From: a virus
Virus record (IMG/VR): IMGVR_UViG_3300020457_000007
Location: 23,786-87,785 of that record
DNA length: 64,000 nucleotides
Direction: 5' to 3' (one strand)
Part shown: positions 16,847 to 27,109 of the stretch, in pieces
Layout of the letters: every line of letters starts with the position of its first letter
Position numbering within the stretch: position 1 is the stretch's first letter
Program-made: the position numbers and the translations under genes
Notes under the pieces: generated by a model
Told to the model about the DNA's origin: nothing
Seen by the model: the letters and a program-made list of their open reading frames with translations, nothing else
The model's database searches: none

Positions 16847-18391
16847 CTAGGCAGTAATGAGGTCTCTGAAATACTTGATAGTATTCGTAGCGTATACAGG
16901 AGTGAAGATAATTTCAATATTCGCTCCATTGTACTGAGCAGTGATGGTACCTAGACCACCTTGTGCAATACCACCTGAAGTTACAGTTGCATATTCCTCA
17001 ACGTATATGTCAGTTCCATCGTGAAGGATGAGAACTTCTTTTACCTGAGTATATGCACCAGATGTGCACTGGACAACATACTTACCACTACTGTAAGTAG
17101 CAGAAGTAAATGAATCAATAACTGCTGCTGTGATAGAAGCAGTAGTAGCTGTACCAGCATCAGATCCGTGTATGTCCTTAACTGTAATTAAGGATCCACC
17201 AGCAGTATCATCATAACGAACTTTTTCGTTTCCACCTAAGCACATTCCCATTTGGTCAGGGCCTGGACGGTAGAAACCATTGTCCTGATCCTGATAGAAA
17301 CTAATACCTGGAATAGCCTCTGTACCGTCGCCAGCACCAGTGAAACCAGACAGGTTAGTTAATCCATTACCATCTCCAATGAATGCTGTAGCACCTACAG
17401 TACCATTGACTTGCATTATCTGAGCAAGAGCGTTGTTTGGATCTTGTCCAATACCGATCTTGTTGTTGGTAGGATCTAACTTGAACAATGCAACGTTAGA
17501 ACCTGTTGGTTCCATTGTTACGACTGCACCGTCAAACTTGACATATGAGTTAGCACCCGATACATCAACTTCAACTGCATCAATATTAGACTGTAGTGTA
17601 CCTAATGTATAGGTAACATCACCAACAGTACTACCAGTAAAACTACCAGTACCTATTGCAAACTTATCTTCTGACTCGTCAAATCCAATAAAAGCATTAT
17701 CTTCAGAACCACGTTCAATAACTAAACCAGAGTCACCAGTTGGTGCTCCTACAATACCATTTCCAAGTTCAATTAATTTATCACCAATTACAGTGTTAGT
17801 TGTGGTGATTGTTGAAGTACCACCTAGTACAGTCAACTCACCATTGATTATTACATTATTCGCAACTTCTAAATCTTGTGTTGGTGTTCCAACTCCGATA
17901 CCGACTTTACCTTCTCCTGTAACAACTAGTGCATCAGATAGTGTATTAAGTCCACTACCAGTGACTCCTCCAGCAGGTGATGTCTTAATACGTAAATATC
18001 CACCTGAAGCAGAACCAGTAGATGCTCCACCAGCAATGATTAAGTCAGATCCAGAAACGTCTGTACCACTAGCATCATCTCTACCAACCTTACCAGTAAC
18101 AGATAGTGTGGTAGCTACAGATGCTGCATTGAAATTAAAAGTACTTGTTCCATCTATCTTAGATGGTGTGATTGCACCGTCTTGAATAACAGCAGTTCCA
18201 ACAGCTTCCAGTCCACCAGTAGAACTTAGTTTCTGAGTAGTAATGCTGTTGTCAGCTAGTTTTAACGTAGTTATTGCACCATTTCTGATAGTAGAAGTAG
18301 TGACCGCCTGGGTACCAACTCCGCTATCTAGCTTTGAGTCACTAACCAGCCCATCGTTCAAACCAGTTCTTCTGATTCTTGTTAGAGCCAT
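16847..18391 (-). CDS. Tail fibre protein, paralogue pair member B
   Basis: 514 aa. N-terminus ALTRIRRTGLNDGLVSDSKL, then repeated fibre motifs (IRNGAITTLKLADNSI, VGIGVGTPTQDLEVANN). The TNTVIGDKLIELGNGI element is common in cyanophage fibres. The C-terminal 110 residues (GKYVVQCTSG, EVLILHDGTDIYVEEYATV, QYNGANIEI) match the 388-aa fibre's C-terminus and probably form the same receptor-binding head domain. A perfect late promoter lies 25-32 bp upstream, at the end of the preceding gene. Confidence 0.83.
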   Translation of the reverse strand: MALTRIRRTGLNDGLVSDSKLDSGVGTQAVTTSTIRNGAITTLKLADNSITTQKLSSTGGLEAVGTAVIQDGAITPSKIDGTSTFNFNAASVATTLSVTGKVGRDDASGTDVSGSDLIIAGGASTGSASGGYLRIKTSPAGGVTGSGLNTLSDALVVTGEGKVGIGVGTPTQDLEVANNVIINGELTVLGGTSTITTTNTVIGDKLIELGNGIVGAPTGDSGLVIERGSEDNAFIGFDESEDKFAIGTGSFTGSTVGDVTYTLGTLQSNIDAVEVDVSGANSYVKFDGAVVTMEPTGSNVALFKLDPTNNKIGIGQDPNNALAQIMQVNGTVGATAFIGDGNGLTNLSGFTGAGDGTEAIPGISFYQDQDNGFYRPGPDQMGMCLGGNEKVRYDDTAGGSLITVKDIHGSDAGTATTASITAAVIDSFTSATYSSGKYVVQCTSGAYTQVKEVLILHDGTDIYVEEYATVTSGGIAQGGLGTITAQYNGANIEIIFTPVYATNTIKYFRDLITA

Positions 18392-18415
18392 TGCTTTAGT
18401 CGATTCCTATGTGAG

Positions 18416-18423
18416 TATTTATA
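18416..18423 (-). promoter_or_regulatory. Late promoter TATAAATA
   Basis: Perfect late box on the minus strand upstream of the 514-aa fibre gene. It overlaps the stop codon region of the 67-aa gene. Confidence 0.75.
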
Positions 18424-18622
18424 GTTTTGAAAGCACCTCTTTTAAAAGTGCTTTCATCTCATCTATTTCTTGCTTCAGATGAGTTAAATCCTCAGCATTC
18501 GTTGTAGATTGAAGAGCTAGTGCTCTTTGCCTCTTATACGCTTCAAAAGCATTCTTATCGGTATTGACTACAGCACCAGTCAGAGAATCTTTGTTTAGAT
18601 TTGGGTGACCTGTAACTTTCAT
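18419..18622 (-). CDS. Short coiled-coil protein
   Basis: 67 aa. Residues 27-67 form a heptad-rich helix (LKQEIDEMKALLKEVLSKL). The ATG overlaps the upstream gene's stop (ATGA). Probably a small assembly or virion protein acting with the 70-aa neighbour. Family not recognised. Confidence 0.72.
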   Translation of the reverse strand: MKVTGHPNLNKDSLTGAVVNTDKNAFEAYKRQRALALQSTTNAEDLTHLKQEIDEMKALLKEVLSKL

Positions 18623-18831
18623 CTATCCGCAAAATACCTTTCAATCACTTGAAGTCTCTCATCCCATTGTGCAATCATATTGATCTCAGTTTCCATAGCA
18701 CCCAAGATATCGGAATGCTCTCCAATACCAGCAGGGTTCTGTAAATATATTTCAACGTTAGCTTTGTGCTTCTCAATTTGACCTTGATAGTAAGCACGTA
18801 AAGCGTTAATAGTGTTTGATCTTGTAGACAT
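18619..18831 (-). CDS. Small helical protein between baseplate and fibre genes
   Basis: 70 aa, mostly helical (NTINALRAYYQGQIEKHKAN, GAMETEINMIAQWDERLQVI). I recall very similar short proteins in other marine T4-like phages, without a known function. It lies 2 bp downstream of the 2,752-aa gene and is coupled to the 67-aa coiled-coil gene. Confidence 0.75.
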   Translation of the reverse strand: MSTRSNTINALRAYYQGQIEKHKANVEIYLQNPAGIGEHSDILGAMETEINMIAQWDERLQVIERYFADR

Positions 18832-18833
18832 AA

Positions 18834-21800
18834 TTAGAAAGTTGCAATTGCACGGAGATCTCGAATTCGAGGAGGTAGAGCAGGGTTTCTACTCTTCATT
18901 ATTATTTTAATAGCAAATGAACTAAATTCCTTCAATCCTGTTACAGAATAGTTATATTCTCTAAAGTCTGATTGAGACTCAGTAGTTGGAGAGAAATTAG
19001 TACCACTAGAAGGTGTGACCTCAACGTCTGGAACTCCAGTAGCATTGAAGTATTCCCAGTTGATATCCTTGAAGTATATCTGTTGAGATGACCTCTTAGT
19101 CTTGAACATCACAGTAACATCATCAATCTCTTGTAGTGCAGCATTCAATACAAGGTTAATACTATTACCAGGATTGTCGATTGAAATTTCCTTTGTAACA
19201 TATGTAGCTACGTTAGAGGAGTTTTTCAATCTGTCTGGTGTGTAAAGGTAACCATATGATGTGTAGATGTTCTTAATGCTGACGGGAACTTTAAAACTCT
19301 CGTTGATAATAGAAACACCACCTTCATATAGTCCATCAGATACAGCACCTGAACCAATTAGATCACTCTTATCAAAGGATGAATCATTTGATGTGAAGAT
19401 TAATCTATAGTTTTCTTGGTTCCAACGTGTTACAGCACCTGTCTTAAGATCGGCACTATTAGCAAGTTTGGTTCCTGGTACAACATTCAATTGTGCTAAA
19501 GGTAGCGTACCAGTAATCTTAATTGGTTTAACTAAGTTAAGATTACCTGAGGCAGCACCTGTAGTACCAGTGTCACCATTCAGGTCACCATTATAAGTAG
19601 AGGATCCACCAAACTCGATTTCTTCACCAAGAACAAATCCATCACCTTCGGTAACTCTTACATACAATTCACCAGGATTGCTAGAGTTATCCCAATAAGA
19701 TAAGATTGCTCTAGTACCTGAGGTTTTTCCTTTAATAGTCTGACCAATACCATTAGTAACTTCCAATGCAGCAGATGTTCCTAAAGTGCTAGGACTACCA
19801 GCACTATCCATCAAACGAAGAATTACTGTCTTATGTAATTCTACTTCTTGTATCTTTCTACCGTATCTGTCTTCATTACCAGAAGAAGCTTCAACACGGT
19901 TATTTGTTAATATAGCCTTAGGATTCTTTAGACTAATGATGGGTGAAAGATTAGCATTGTGAGTGCTAAGAGTTGCGGTAAGGACAAACGATTTTTGACT
20001 GTTAAGTCTACTACTGAATAATTTTTCATTAAGTTTAGATGCTACAACTCTTTGAGTTGGGAAATAGTACTCCTTGTTAAGAATAACAGGTAGAGGAGAA
20101 TCTGGAGTATAGTCAACAGTAGTTACAGCAGAATCGAGTGGTTTAACTAGAGTAGATGTAACTGTAGTATCCAACATAGTAGTTGGGAAATCTAGAGAAT
20201 CTACTTTAAGTAGTGCTTTTTCAAACTTGGTCTGACCTAATCCTTTAACGTTAAGGCCACCACCAATTACACTACCACCTGCTGTTGTGGACATCCCAAC
20301 AGTATAGAAATCAATACCAGCTGATAAGACTGAGAAGATTTGACGATTTAAAGCAGTAGCAGAGAATCCACCTACAGCTGCTGAATCTTTAAGAGCAACG
20401 AAGGAACCCGCATTTAGACCGTGATTTCTATGTAAGACTTTGATAACTTTATTGTTAGCAGCAAACAAATTACTGGTAGTGATATTAGCACCAAGAGAAT
20501 TTGTTTCAATAGGATTAGCTTGAAGTGGTTCATATCCCTGATCCTTATTGACTAAGTTGATGACACCACTCTGAGTAGTATCAAACTGTGCCATATAAAG
20601 ATCGAACTTCAAGTCCTCATACTGGTTCTCTGTCCAGAGGTTAGAGTTCTGGGACTTAAATAGAGATCCAAGTAAAGGTTGTGTGGTAACAGTAGAGTTA
20701 GAATTAATTTCAGTTTCACCCAATCTAGAGATAAATGTTTGATAGATTGTGCTGTTACTTTCTACAATTACAGCATACTCTCTATCATTCTCTAGGTAGA
20801 TAGGATATTGGAAATGGAACTTAGTAGGAATAAGTGCTTTATCAGATGTAGCAACACCCATTCTTACAGCAGGCTTAGTAATCTTAAGCACTGCCCTACC
20901 TTCTGCAAGTTGAGTTGCAGCAGCAGATACAATCAATACACTAGGTGCAGTAGTATACTCACTACCACCTAAAGTAGGTTGTATTTCATATACCTTCTGA
21001 TCAGTGATCTGTGGAACAGCAGTTGCAGTAATACCGCCAGGTAATTGAGGAGACTCAATTGTGACAGTTGTAGAACCTGCATATCCATCACCCATATCAT
21101 CAACAACAATCTCTGAAATGTATCCAGAGTCAAGAACGATTTGCATCTTAACGATGTCATCACCAGATCTTGAGTTGTTAGCAACAGTTAGAGAAGTGAT
21201 AACTAGTGGTTCACCAGCTATGAAATCTTCTTTGTTGTGATCTCCTAGGATCAAAGTATAAACTTGTGATGTACCTAAGGTATAAGTGTCATTGACTACA
21301 GGTACTGGTTGATTCTGAGAATCAAGTACACCAATCAACGGACCTTGAGCATTAGAAGTATCACCTTCAATAATCTCATCCTTAAGTAATGTATGACTAC
21401 CACTAGTAATGACTCTAATATAAGTATTAGATTCCATTACAGAAATAGAACCAGGAAGAATATTCTTAGTTGGTCTACCTGAGATAGTATCAGATAATTT
21501 AATAGTAACGGGTAGTGAAGGATCTTTTGCTGAGAAGTAAAGATCAACAGATGATACCATCACACCACCATCAAAACTCTCAACACGGAATGTCTGTGCT
21601 AGAGGGTCAGATACACTAACATCTGGATTTAAGATGTTCTCAGTATACTGAGTACCATCTACCTTATCAGCAGTATCAATATCTTCTAAAGCAATAATAT
21701 CATTTGGAAGTGGTTCATATGTACCACTAGCTTTAAAGGTTACAACAGCGTGTGATTCAGGACTTGCAGCATTAGTATTGCTACTAGTGAATTTAATCTT

Positions 21801-24800
21801 CTTATCACCTAATGGGAAACGCAATCCTTGAGCATTAGAATCCCATTGTATTGAATCTAGATCATCTTCATATTGTGTTCCTTTAGTTGGCTTTCTACCT
21901 GAAGGTATTAGAATAACACCAGTAGCTGCACCAGTATCATCAGTAACTAGAGTATCACCCCAGTTTCTAAGAGATGAACCAGGCATTCCTGAATAGTTAC
22001 GATCTGGTACTAGGTAATCGGAAACATCTAATCCATCGATGAAAGGATAAATCCTAGTATTAGGTTTCATCCTACGTAGATGGAATTGAATATATTGTTC
22101 GGCAACGTATAATGTAATAGCGGTACTGATTGTTTGCTCACCAACAGTAGTTGAAGACTGTTGAAGTGGAACCTCAGTATTCTGTGCAGCAATGTTAGAA
22201 CTACTAGATGTTGTAGCCAGTACAACTTCAGATTCTGGTAGATCAGGTGCATCTGAACTTAGAGAATTAACATTACTAAATTCTGTGCTACTACCTGTAA
22301 CTGCTAATTGAGTTACATTGTGTATTTGAGATAATGCACTATTTCCATCCTCATAGATTTCTAATGGATCTAGAGTTTGGTTGTCATTGTTATTGATAGA
22401 TGGTAAAGCATACTCATCAAACCAAGGATCAACGTTTGGAGTGATCTCTACGGTTCCCTTATAGTTGAATATAAGGAATGGGTTAACAACAGTTGTATTT
22501 GTAGCAAAGATGTTCTGACAGAGAATAGATTCTGTAAATGGAAGAGTTACTACACCGTGATTAACAACATAGTTGGAAAGAGTACGTGCTGTAGATGAAG
22601 CATCTTTTTCTACTAGAGATACAGTAGTTTCATTTGATTCTGGACGTAAAGTACCACGTGTTAGATCTAGTGCTGCTTTATAGTCAACAGAATTAATATG
22701 AGATAATGTATAACTTTCAAAATTATCTACGACAAATCCAGACTTGAATCTATCCATTCCAGTCTGACCGTCTTTAATTTGTGTGTTTAGAGCACCTTGC
22801 TCTAGAACAGATAGCATTGTATAACGCTCAAGACGTTCAACTTTCTTTTCGAGTTTATGGATATCACGCATTGTGAATCTCTTATTCTCTACTGGGAAGA
22901 TCTTGATCTTCTTAAGGTTGTTTGTAAATGCAGGTATGTAAATCTTAAAGACTTTAATAGCCTCATCTAGACTTACTGAAGATTGTGGGTTTGTAGAACC
23001 AGCACCTTTCTTAACTGAGAAAGTACCATCTTTCTTTAGATAGACAGTATCGATGCGATCAACATAATAAGAATAAGCACAACTAAAGGTAAAAGGTGTT
23101 CCAATGCTAGTTTTAGTGTCAGCAGGAAGAGCAGCACTAACACCACCTTGCGTATAAATTTCAGAAACATTTGATCCAGGATCCATTACAGAAGCGTTCA
23201 CATAGCCAGGAATACTAGCTGAGGTTCCGACCAAAGGACGGAAATCAATAACATCAGCAAGACTCTTCTTACCGTGTACTAGAGATGTGACTTGTGGAAT
23301 GTCATCATATATTACACCATTTTCGTGTAGATATGAATCAACTGTAAAGAAGTCTCCTTCGGAGTGTTTGAAGTAATCGAAACCAATTACTAATGTACCA
23401 GTTGGGATTCTGACTCCAGGCTTTCTAATAAGTGTTGATGTGTCATATAGGTTATCCCTTTGACCATCATCAAATAAGAAGAAGTCTGTAATATCTGTAC
23501 CAGTGTTACCTAGAATGTTTCCATTTTCATCAACTGTAGGTGCAATTCCAGGAGTACCCTCATACACATATAGTAGCCTAAAAACGTCAGAGTAAGATTT
23601 AACTTGACCAGTTGGGTTATCATAATCATCACCTCTTATTGGAATAATATCATTATCTAAGTCAGCAGTAATAGAAATTCTCTTACCCTTAGCTGCTGTC
23701 TTTAATTTTGGTTTTGCTTTGGTAGTTTCAATAGTAGTATTGATCTTCAATCTCATACCAGTGAGTTGTAGTCCACCAGATTGCCAGAAATAGTTCTCAG
23801 GAAGTGTAACTGACAATGCACCAGCATTGTTAGAAGATGATCCAGAGGTAACTTCAACCATACTTGAATCTAAGTATAGCAAGTCACCATCTCTTACTAG
23901 ATCACCACTACTATTATTATATCTTACAGTATCAGTACCAGCATTGTATACCTCAATGACATAATCACCTTGGCTAAATGGTACGAACTGCTGCTGACCA
24001 TAATCTAGCTGTGCAGCAATACTAACAGTATTATTTGAACCGTCAATAGTTACGTTCTCAATAAATTGTCTTCTAGAGTAGTATGTAATACCACTATCAT
24101 CATCAGAAGCAACAACTGAGGAAATCTTAGAGTTAGCTAGTGGTAATATAAGTGTTGACTTACCAGAGTTTTCGATCTTTGCTCTAACACGAGTGATAGT
24201 ATTAGATGGGAAACCTGCTATAAGACGTTGTTTGAAATATACTCTGCCTGGTCTATCAGTTGATGGGTTACAAGCTCTAGCAACTTCATACTTATAAGTA
24301 ACACCATCTACAGTGATTTGTACAAGATCATCTTCTGATAACTCATCACCAGGACGTGCTGCATAGTTTGTTGCCTCAGCATAATCAGTATCTGCCTTAC
24401 CAGAATAACCTAAACTATTGGTAATAGTTTTTAGTTCTGTAGAATCTGGTTCACTATACTGAATATCACCAGTAAACTTCTTACTGGTCACACCGTGAAG
24501 CATACCAACAGAACGAATATCTTCTATACCAAAGTTCTGAATAGTATCTGTATAGAGAACAGCTCTAACATATGCATTCTCATCACCAGCACTATGTGTT
24601 CCACCAGTGTCTACAACTTCTAGTTGAGGAGGAACATCAAATGTATCAAGTATCTCTCTTCTTCCTAATTCTGTCAATCTAACATTACGGATGTAATCAG
24701 ATTGTCCATTAATACCATTAGAACCAATATTTCTAACACAAACAATGTAGTTACTTAGATATTGTCTGTCACCAACTTTTAATTCTAGGTTAGCATCAGC

Positions 24801-27092
24801 ACCATAGTTCTCTCCACCATAAGGAACTACAAAATGACTAATACGTCCATTGACTGCAATAACAGCAGACTTCTCACTATTATCAGCATCATATATTTCT
24901 TCTCCTTCTACAAATGCACCAACAACATTTGATAGCATAAGACTACTACCAGCAGATAAAGTTGCATTCTCAGGGTCATTCTGTCCAACAGATAAACCAC
25001 CTTCAACTACAGCAGTTGTACCACTGATAGAACCAATGATGTTACCACCAGTTTCAAAAGCGTGATTTCCTGTTAATTTAAGTTTCGTGAATAGGATTGG
25101 GTTTGTATATGACAAATCAAAAGTACAATCCTGTGCACTTGAAGATGCTATAACATTAGCAGTCTTATCAAATCCATTAGGTGCTTTTCTAAACTTAAAG
25201 TCTCTAGCTATAGCACGACCAATAATAGGTGTCATTGGTACTGTATAGTCTAGGATCATTCCATAGTATGTACTACCACTGTTATTACCATATAGTGTAA
25301 TACCATTCTGTGAACCACCACCAGAAGCACCTAGTTTAACTGGTCCTTGTGATTGGTAAGAAGTGTGGATACTATTTAATGTTGAAATAGACGCTCTAAG
25401 AATAAACTCTTGAATAACGTGAGTAGGATTACCACCACTATTCTCATTCATTCCACCAACAGCTACATCACCATTCCAAGCAAGTGATCCATCAGTATCC
25501 ATATTGTACTTGACGTTAGCACGTGCAGCTATAACATCAACTGGAGAATATGTTGAACCATTATAATGATATAGAGTCTTCTTAACACCAGTAGATAATG
25601 CTCCATAAACAATATCAGTTATACTAGCAAGATCAACTGGATCACCATTAGAAGGAGGTGCACCTGGATATACCCAGACAGTCATCAATCCTTCATCGTT
25701 ATTATAGATATTTCCCCTTAGGTCTGATACAGAATATACACCATTAGAACCATTACCGATACCATTAACACCTAAGAAAGAGTCAATAAATTTACGATAT
25801 AGATCTATTTTCTTAAAGGGAGTTGCCTCACCATCAGAAGTAGTGCTTAGAGGAGCAGAACCTGCAACTCCACGAAGAGGAATACGAGATAAACTTGACG
25901 CATACAAACGAGTTGTATCACGATTCTGTGTTGCCTTTGCCTTATCTAATTCTACGTACTTAGGTTCTGTGTTCTCTACTTCATAACCACGAATATATGC
26001 CTTACCTGGTCCTAAGTTTAATACTAGTTTGTTAGCAGCATCAGCAGTAGTATGCCCATTAACTAGACCATCAGCATCTGGTTGATAGAATCCACTACCA
26101 TCTGCTTTGTAATATTCTTTAACATCTGATGTGAATGCCTTAACTACGTAGTCTCCAGACTCATCATATGTTCTTCTAGCTAGTATCTCTTCTATTTGAC
26201 TAGGTGCAGTTTGTTTAATCTGCCTCTGAATCTTACCTTGCTGTAGATATACTAACTGTACAAAATTCTTATTTGAAGGTTCTTCAATTTGAAACTTCTC
26301 TAGAGTTAAAGTGATCTTTAATCTATGTGCACCTGGTGCAGAGAAATTAGAATAACCCTGTGCATTATCCTTGAGGGATATATCATCCTCAGGAGTAATG
26401 ATACTTTCTGTAATAGACCAACCAACTTTAAATGAGGTGTTAGTTGAATACTTCGATAGAACTAGCGTCTGAGCGTCGTTCTGAACGAAATGACCATTGA
26501 TAAAGTAAATACCTCTTTGGACGTTTACAGCAGATCCATAACCCATTGCAGCACTGTCTGAGGGTTTGATGCCATCAGAACCTACTACCAACGTAGGATC
26601 ATCATCTGTAGTTGGATTCTCTAGCTTAAGAGATTCACCTTGACGGAATTTAACATCAATATTATCAGAACCTGAACTGATATACTTAACAAATATAGTA
26701 TCTGCATCTAGTGTAGTTTCAAAAGCATAGTTATCAACAAATGCCTTAACACCAGAAGTCTGACCGACAAGTACCTTGCCGACCAGTTGGGATATATTAT
26801 ACTTAACAAAATTAATTTGCCCATCTACACTTTGAGCAACTTGAGAGACGCTACTTAACTTGACATATTCATAAGTGTCTGTGTATGACACTTCACCAGG
26901 GATCACCATCTGACCCTGTTTGAACATACTGTTACCAACCGACTCCAATTGGTTCTGCAACATAGATTGCAGTTGAGTCAGTTCTCTTGCTTGGATAGAA
27001 TATCCTGGACGGAAAAGTATCCTGTAGAAATTCTTCCCCGCATCAAAGTCGTCGAAATACGGGGTTCTATTCAGGTTAGTATTTTGTGGCAT
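18834..27092 (-). CDS. Giant baseplate/fibre protein, DUF4815-type N-terminus
   Basis: 2,752 aa. The N-terminus (YFDDFDAGKNFYRILFRPGY, SIQARELTQLQSMLQNQLES) is the DUF4815 pattern of phage baseplate-associated proteins. Near residue 1400 there is a helical element (DIHKLEKKVERLERYTMLS) typical of the family. Later come GxGY..P.V repeats (GDGYAGSTTVTIESP) and jelly-roll-like sections (DPLAQTFRVESFDGGVMVSS). Probably a baseplate wedge or fibre-network protein following gp8. Homologues I recall are much shorter, so the protein appears enlarged by inserted beta modules. Confidence 0.8.
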   Translation of the reverse strand: MPQNTNLNRTPYFDDFDAGKNFYRILFRPGYSIQARELTQLQSMLQNQLESVGNSMFKQGQMVIPGEVSYTDTYEYVKLSSVSQVAQSVDGQINFVKYNISQLVGKVLVGQTSGVKAFVDNYAFETTLDADTIFVKYISSGSDNIDVKFRQGESLKLENPTTDDDPTLVVGSDGIKPSDSAAMGYGSAVNVQRGIYFINGHFVQNDAQTLVLSKYSTNTSFKVGWSITESIITPEDDISLKDNAQGYSNFSAPGAHRLKITLTLEKFQIEEPSNKNFVQLVYLQQGKIQRQIKQTAPSQIEEILARRTYDESGDYVVKAFTSDVKEYYKADGSGFYQPDADGLVNGHTTADAANKLVLNLGPGKAYIRGYEVENTEPKYVELDKAKATQNRDTTRLYASSLSRIPLRGVAGSAPLSTTSDGEATPFKKIDLYRKFIDSFLGVNGIGNGSNGVYSVSDLRGNIYNNDEGLMTVWVYPGAPPSNGDPVDLASITDIVYGALSTGVKKTLYHYNGSTYSPVDVIAARANVKYNMDTDGSLAWNGDVAVGGMNENSGGNPTHVIQEFILRASISTLNSIHTSYQSQGPVKLGASGGGSQNGITLYGNNSGSTYYGMILDYTVPMTPIIGRAIARDFKFRKAPNGFDKTANVIASSSAQDCTFDLSYTNPILFTKLKLTGNHAFETGGNIIGSISGTTAVVEGGLSVGQNDPENATLSAGSSLMLSNVVGAFVEGEEIYDADNSEKSAVIAVNGRISHFVVPYGGENYGADANLELKVGDRQYLSNYIVCVRNIGSNGINGQSDYIRNVRLTELGRREILDTFDVPPQLEVVDTGGTHSAGDENAYVRAVLYTDTIQNFGIEDIRSVGMLHGVTSKKFTGDIQYSEPDSTELKTITNSLGYSGKADTDYAEATNYAARPGDELSEDDLVQITVDGVTYKYEVARACNPSTDRPGRVYFKQRLIAGFPSNTITRVRAKIENSGKSTLILPLANSKISSVVASDDDSGITYYSRRQFIENVTIDGSNNTVSIAAQLDYGQQQFVPFSQGDYVIEVYNAGTDTVRYNNSSGDLVRDGDLLYLDSSMVEVTSGSSSNNAGALSVTLPENYFWQSGGLQLTGMRLKINTTIETTKAKPKLKTAAKGKRISITADLDNDIIPIRGDDYDNPTGQVKSYSDVFRLLYVYEGTPGIAPTVDENGNILGNTGTDITDFFLFDDGQRDNLYDTSTLIRKPGVRIPTGTLVIGFDYFKHSEGDFFTVDSYLHENGVIYDDIPQVTSLVHGKKSLADVIDFRPLVGTSASIPGYVNASVMDPGSNVSEIYTQGGVSAALPADTKTSIGTPFTFSCAYSYYVDRIDTVYLKKDGTFSVKKGAGSTNPQSSVSLDEAIKVFKIYIPAFTNNLKKIKIFPVENKRFTMRDIHKLEKKVERLERYTMLSVLEQGALNTQIKDGQTGMDRFKSGFVVDNFESYTLSHINSVDYKAALDLTRGTLRPESNETTVSLVEKDASSTARTLSNYVVNHGVVTLPFTESILCQNIFATNTTVVNPFLIFNYKGTVEITPNVDPWFDEYALPSINNNDNQTLDPLEIYEDGNSALSQIHNVTQLAVTGSSTEFSNVNSLSSDAPDLPESEVVLATTSSSSNIAAQNTEVPLQQSSTTVGEQTISTAITLYVAEQYIQFHLRRMKPNTRIYPFIDGLDVSDYLVPDRNYSGMPGSSLRNWGDTLVTDDTGAATGVILIPSGRKPTKGTQYEDDLDSIQWDSNAQGLRFPLGDKKIKFTSSNTNAASPESHAVVTFKASGTYEPLPNDIIALEDIDTADKVDGTQYTENILNPDVSVSDPLAQTFRVESFDGGVMVSSVDLYFSAKDPSLPVTIKLSDTISGRPTKNILPGSISVMESNTYIRVITSGSHTLLKDEIIEGDTSNAQGPLIGVLDSQNQPVPVVNDTYTLGTSQVYTLILGDHNKEDFIAGEPLVITSLTVANNSRSGDDIVKMQIVLDSGYISEIVVDDMGDGYAGSTTVTIESPQLPGGITATAVPQITDQKVYEIQPTLGGSEYTTAPSVLIVSAAATQLAEGRAVLKITKPAVRMGVATSDKALIPTKFHFQYPIYLENDREYAVIVESNSTIYQTFISRLGETEINSNSTVTTQPLLGSLFKSQNSNLWTENQYEDLKFDLYMAQFDTTQSGVINLVNKDQGYEPLQANPIETNSLGANITTSNLFAANNKVIKVLHRNHGLNAGSFVALKDSAAVGGFSATALNRQIFSVLSAGIDFYTVGMSTTAGGSVIGGGLNVKGLGQTKFEKALLKVDSLDFPTTMLDTTVTSTLVKPLDSAVTTVDYTPDSPLPVILNKEYYFPTQRVVASKLNEKLFSSRLNSQKSFVLTATLSTHNANLSPIISLKNPKAILTNNRVEASSGNEDRYGRKIQEVELHKTVILRLMDSAGSPSTLGTSAALEVTNGIGQTIKGKTSGTRAILSYWDNSSNPGELYVRVTEGDGFVLGEEIEFGGSSTYNGDLNGDTGTTGAASGNLNLVKPIKITGTLPLAQLNVVPGTKLANSADLKTGAVTRWNQENYRLIFTSNDSSFDKSDLIGSGAVSDGLYEGGVSIINESFKVPVSIKNIYTSYGYLYTPDRLKNSSNVATYVTKEISIDNPGNSINLVLNAALQEIDDVTVMFKTKRSSQQIYFKDINWEYFNATGVPDVEVTPSSGTNFSPTTESQSDFREYNYSVTGLKEFSSFAIKIIMKSRNPALPPRIRDLRAIATF

Positions 27093-27109
27093 CTCTTAAG
27101 ACTCTTTAA

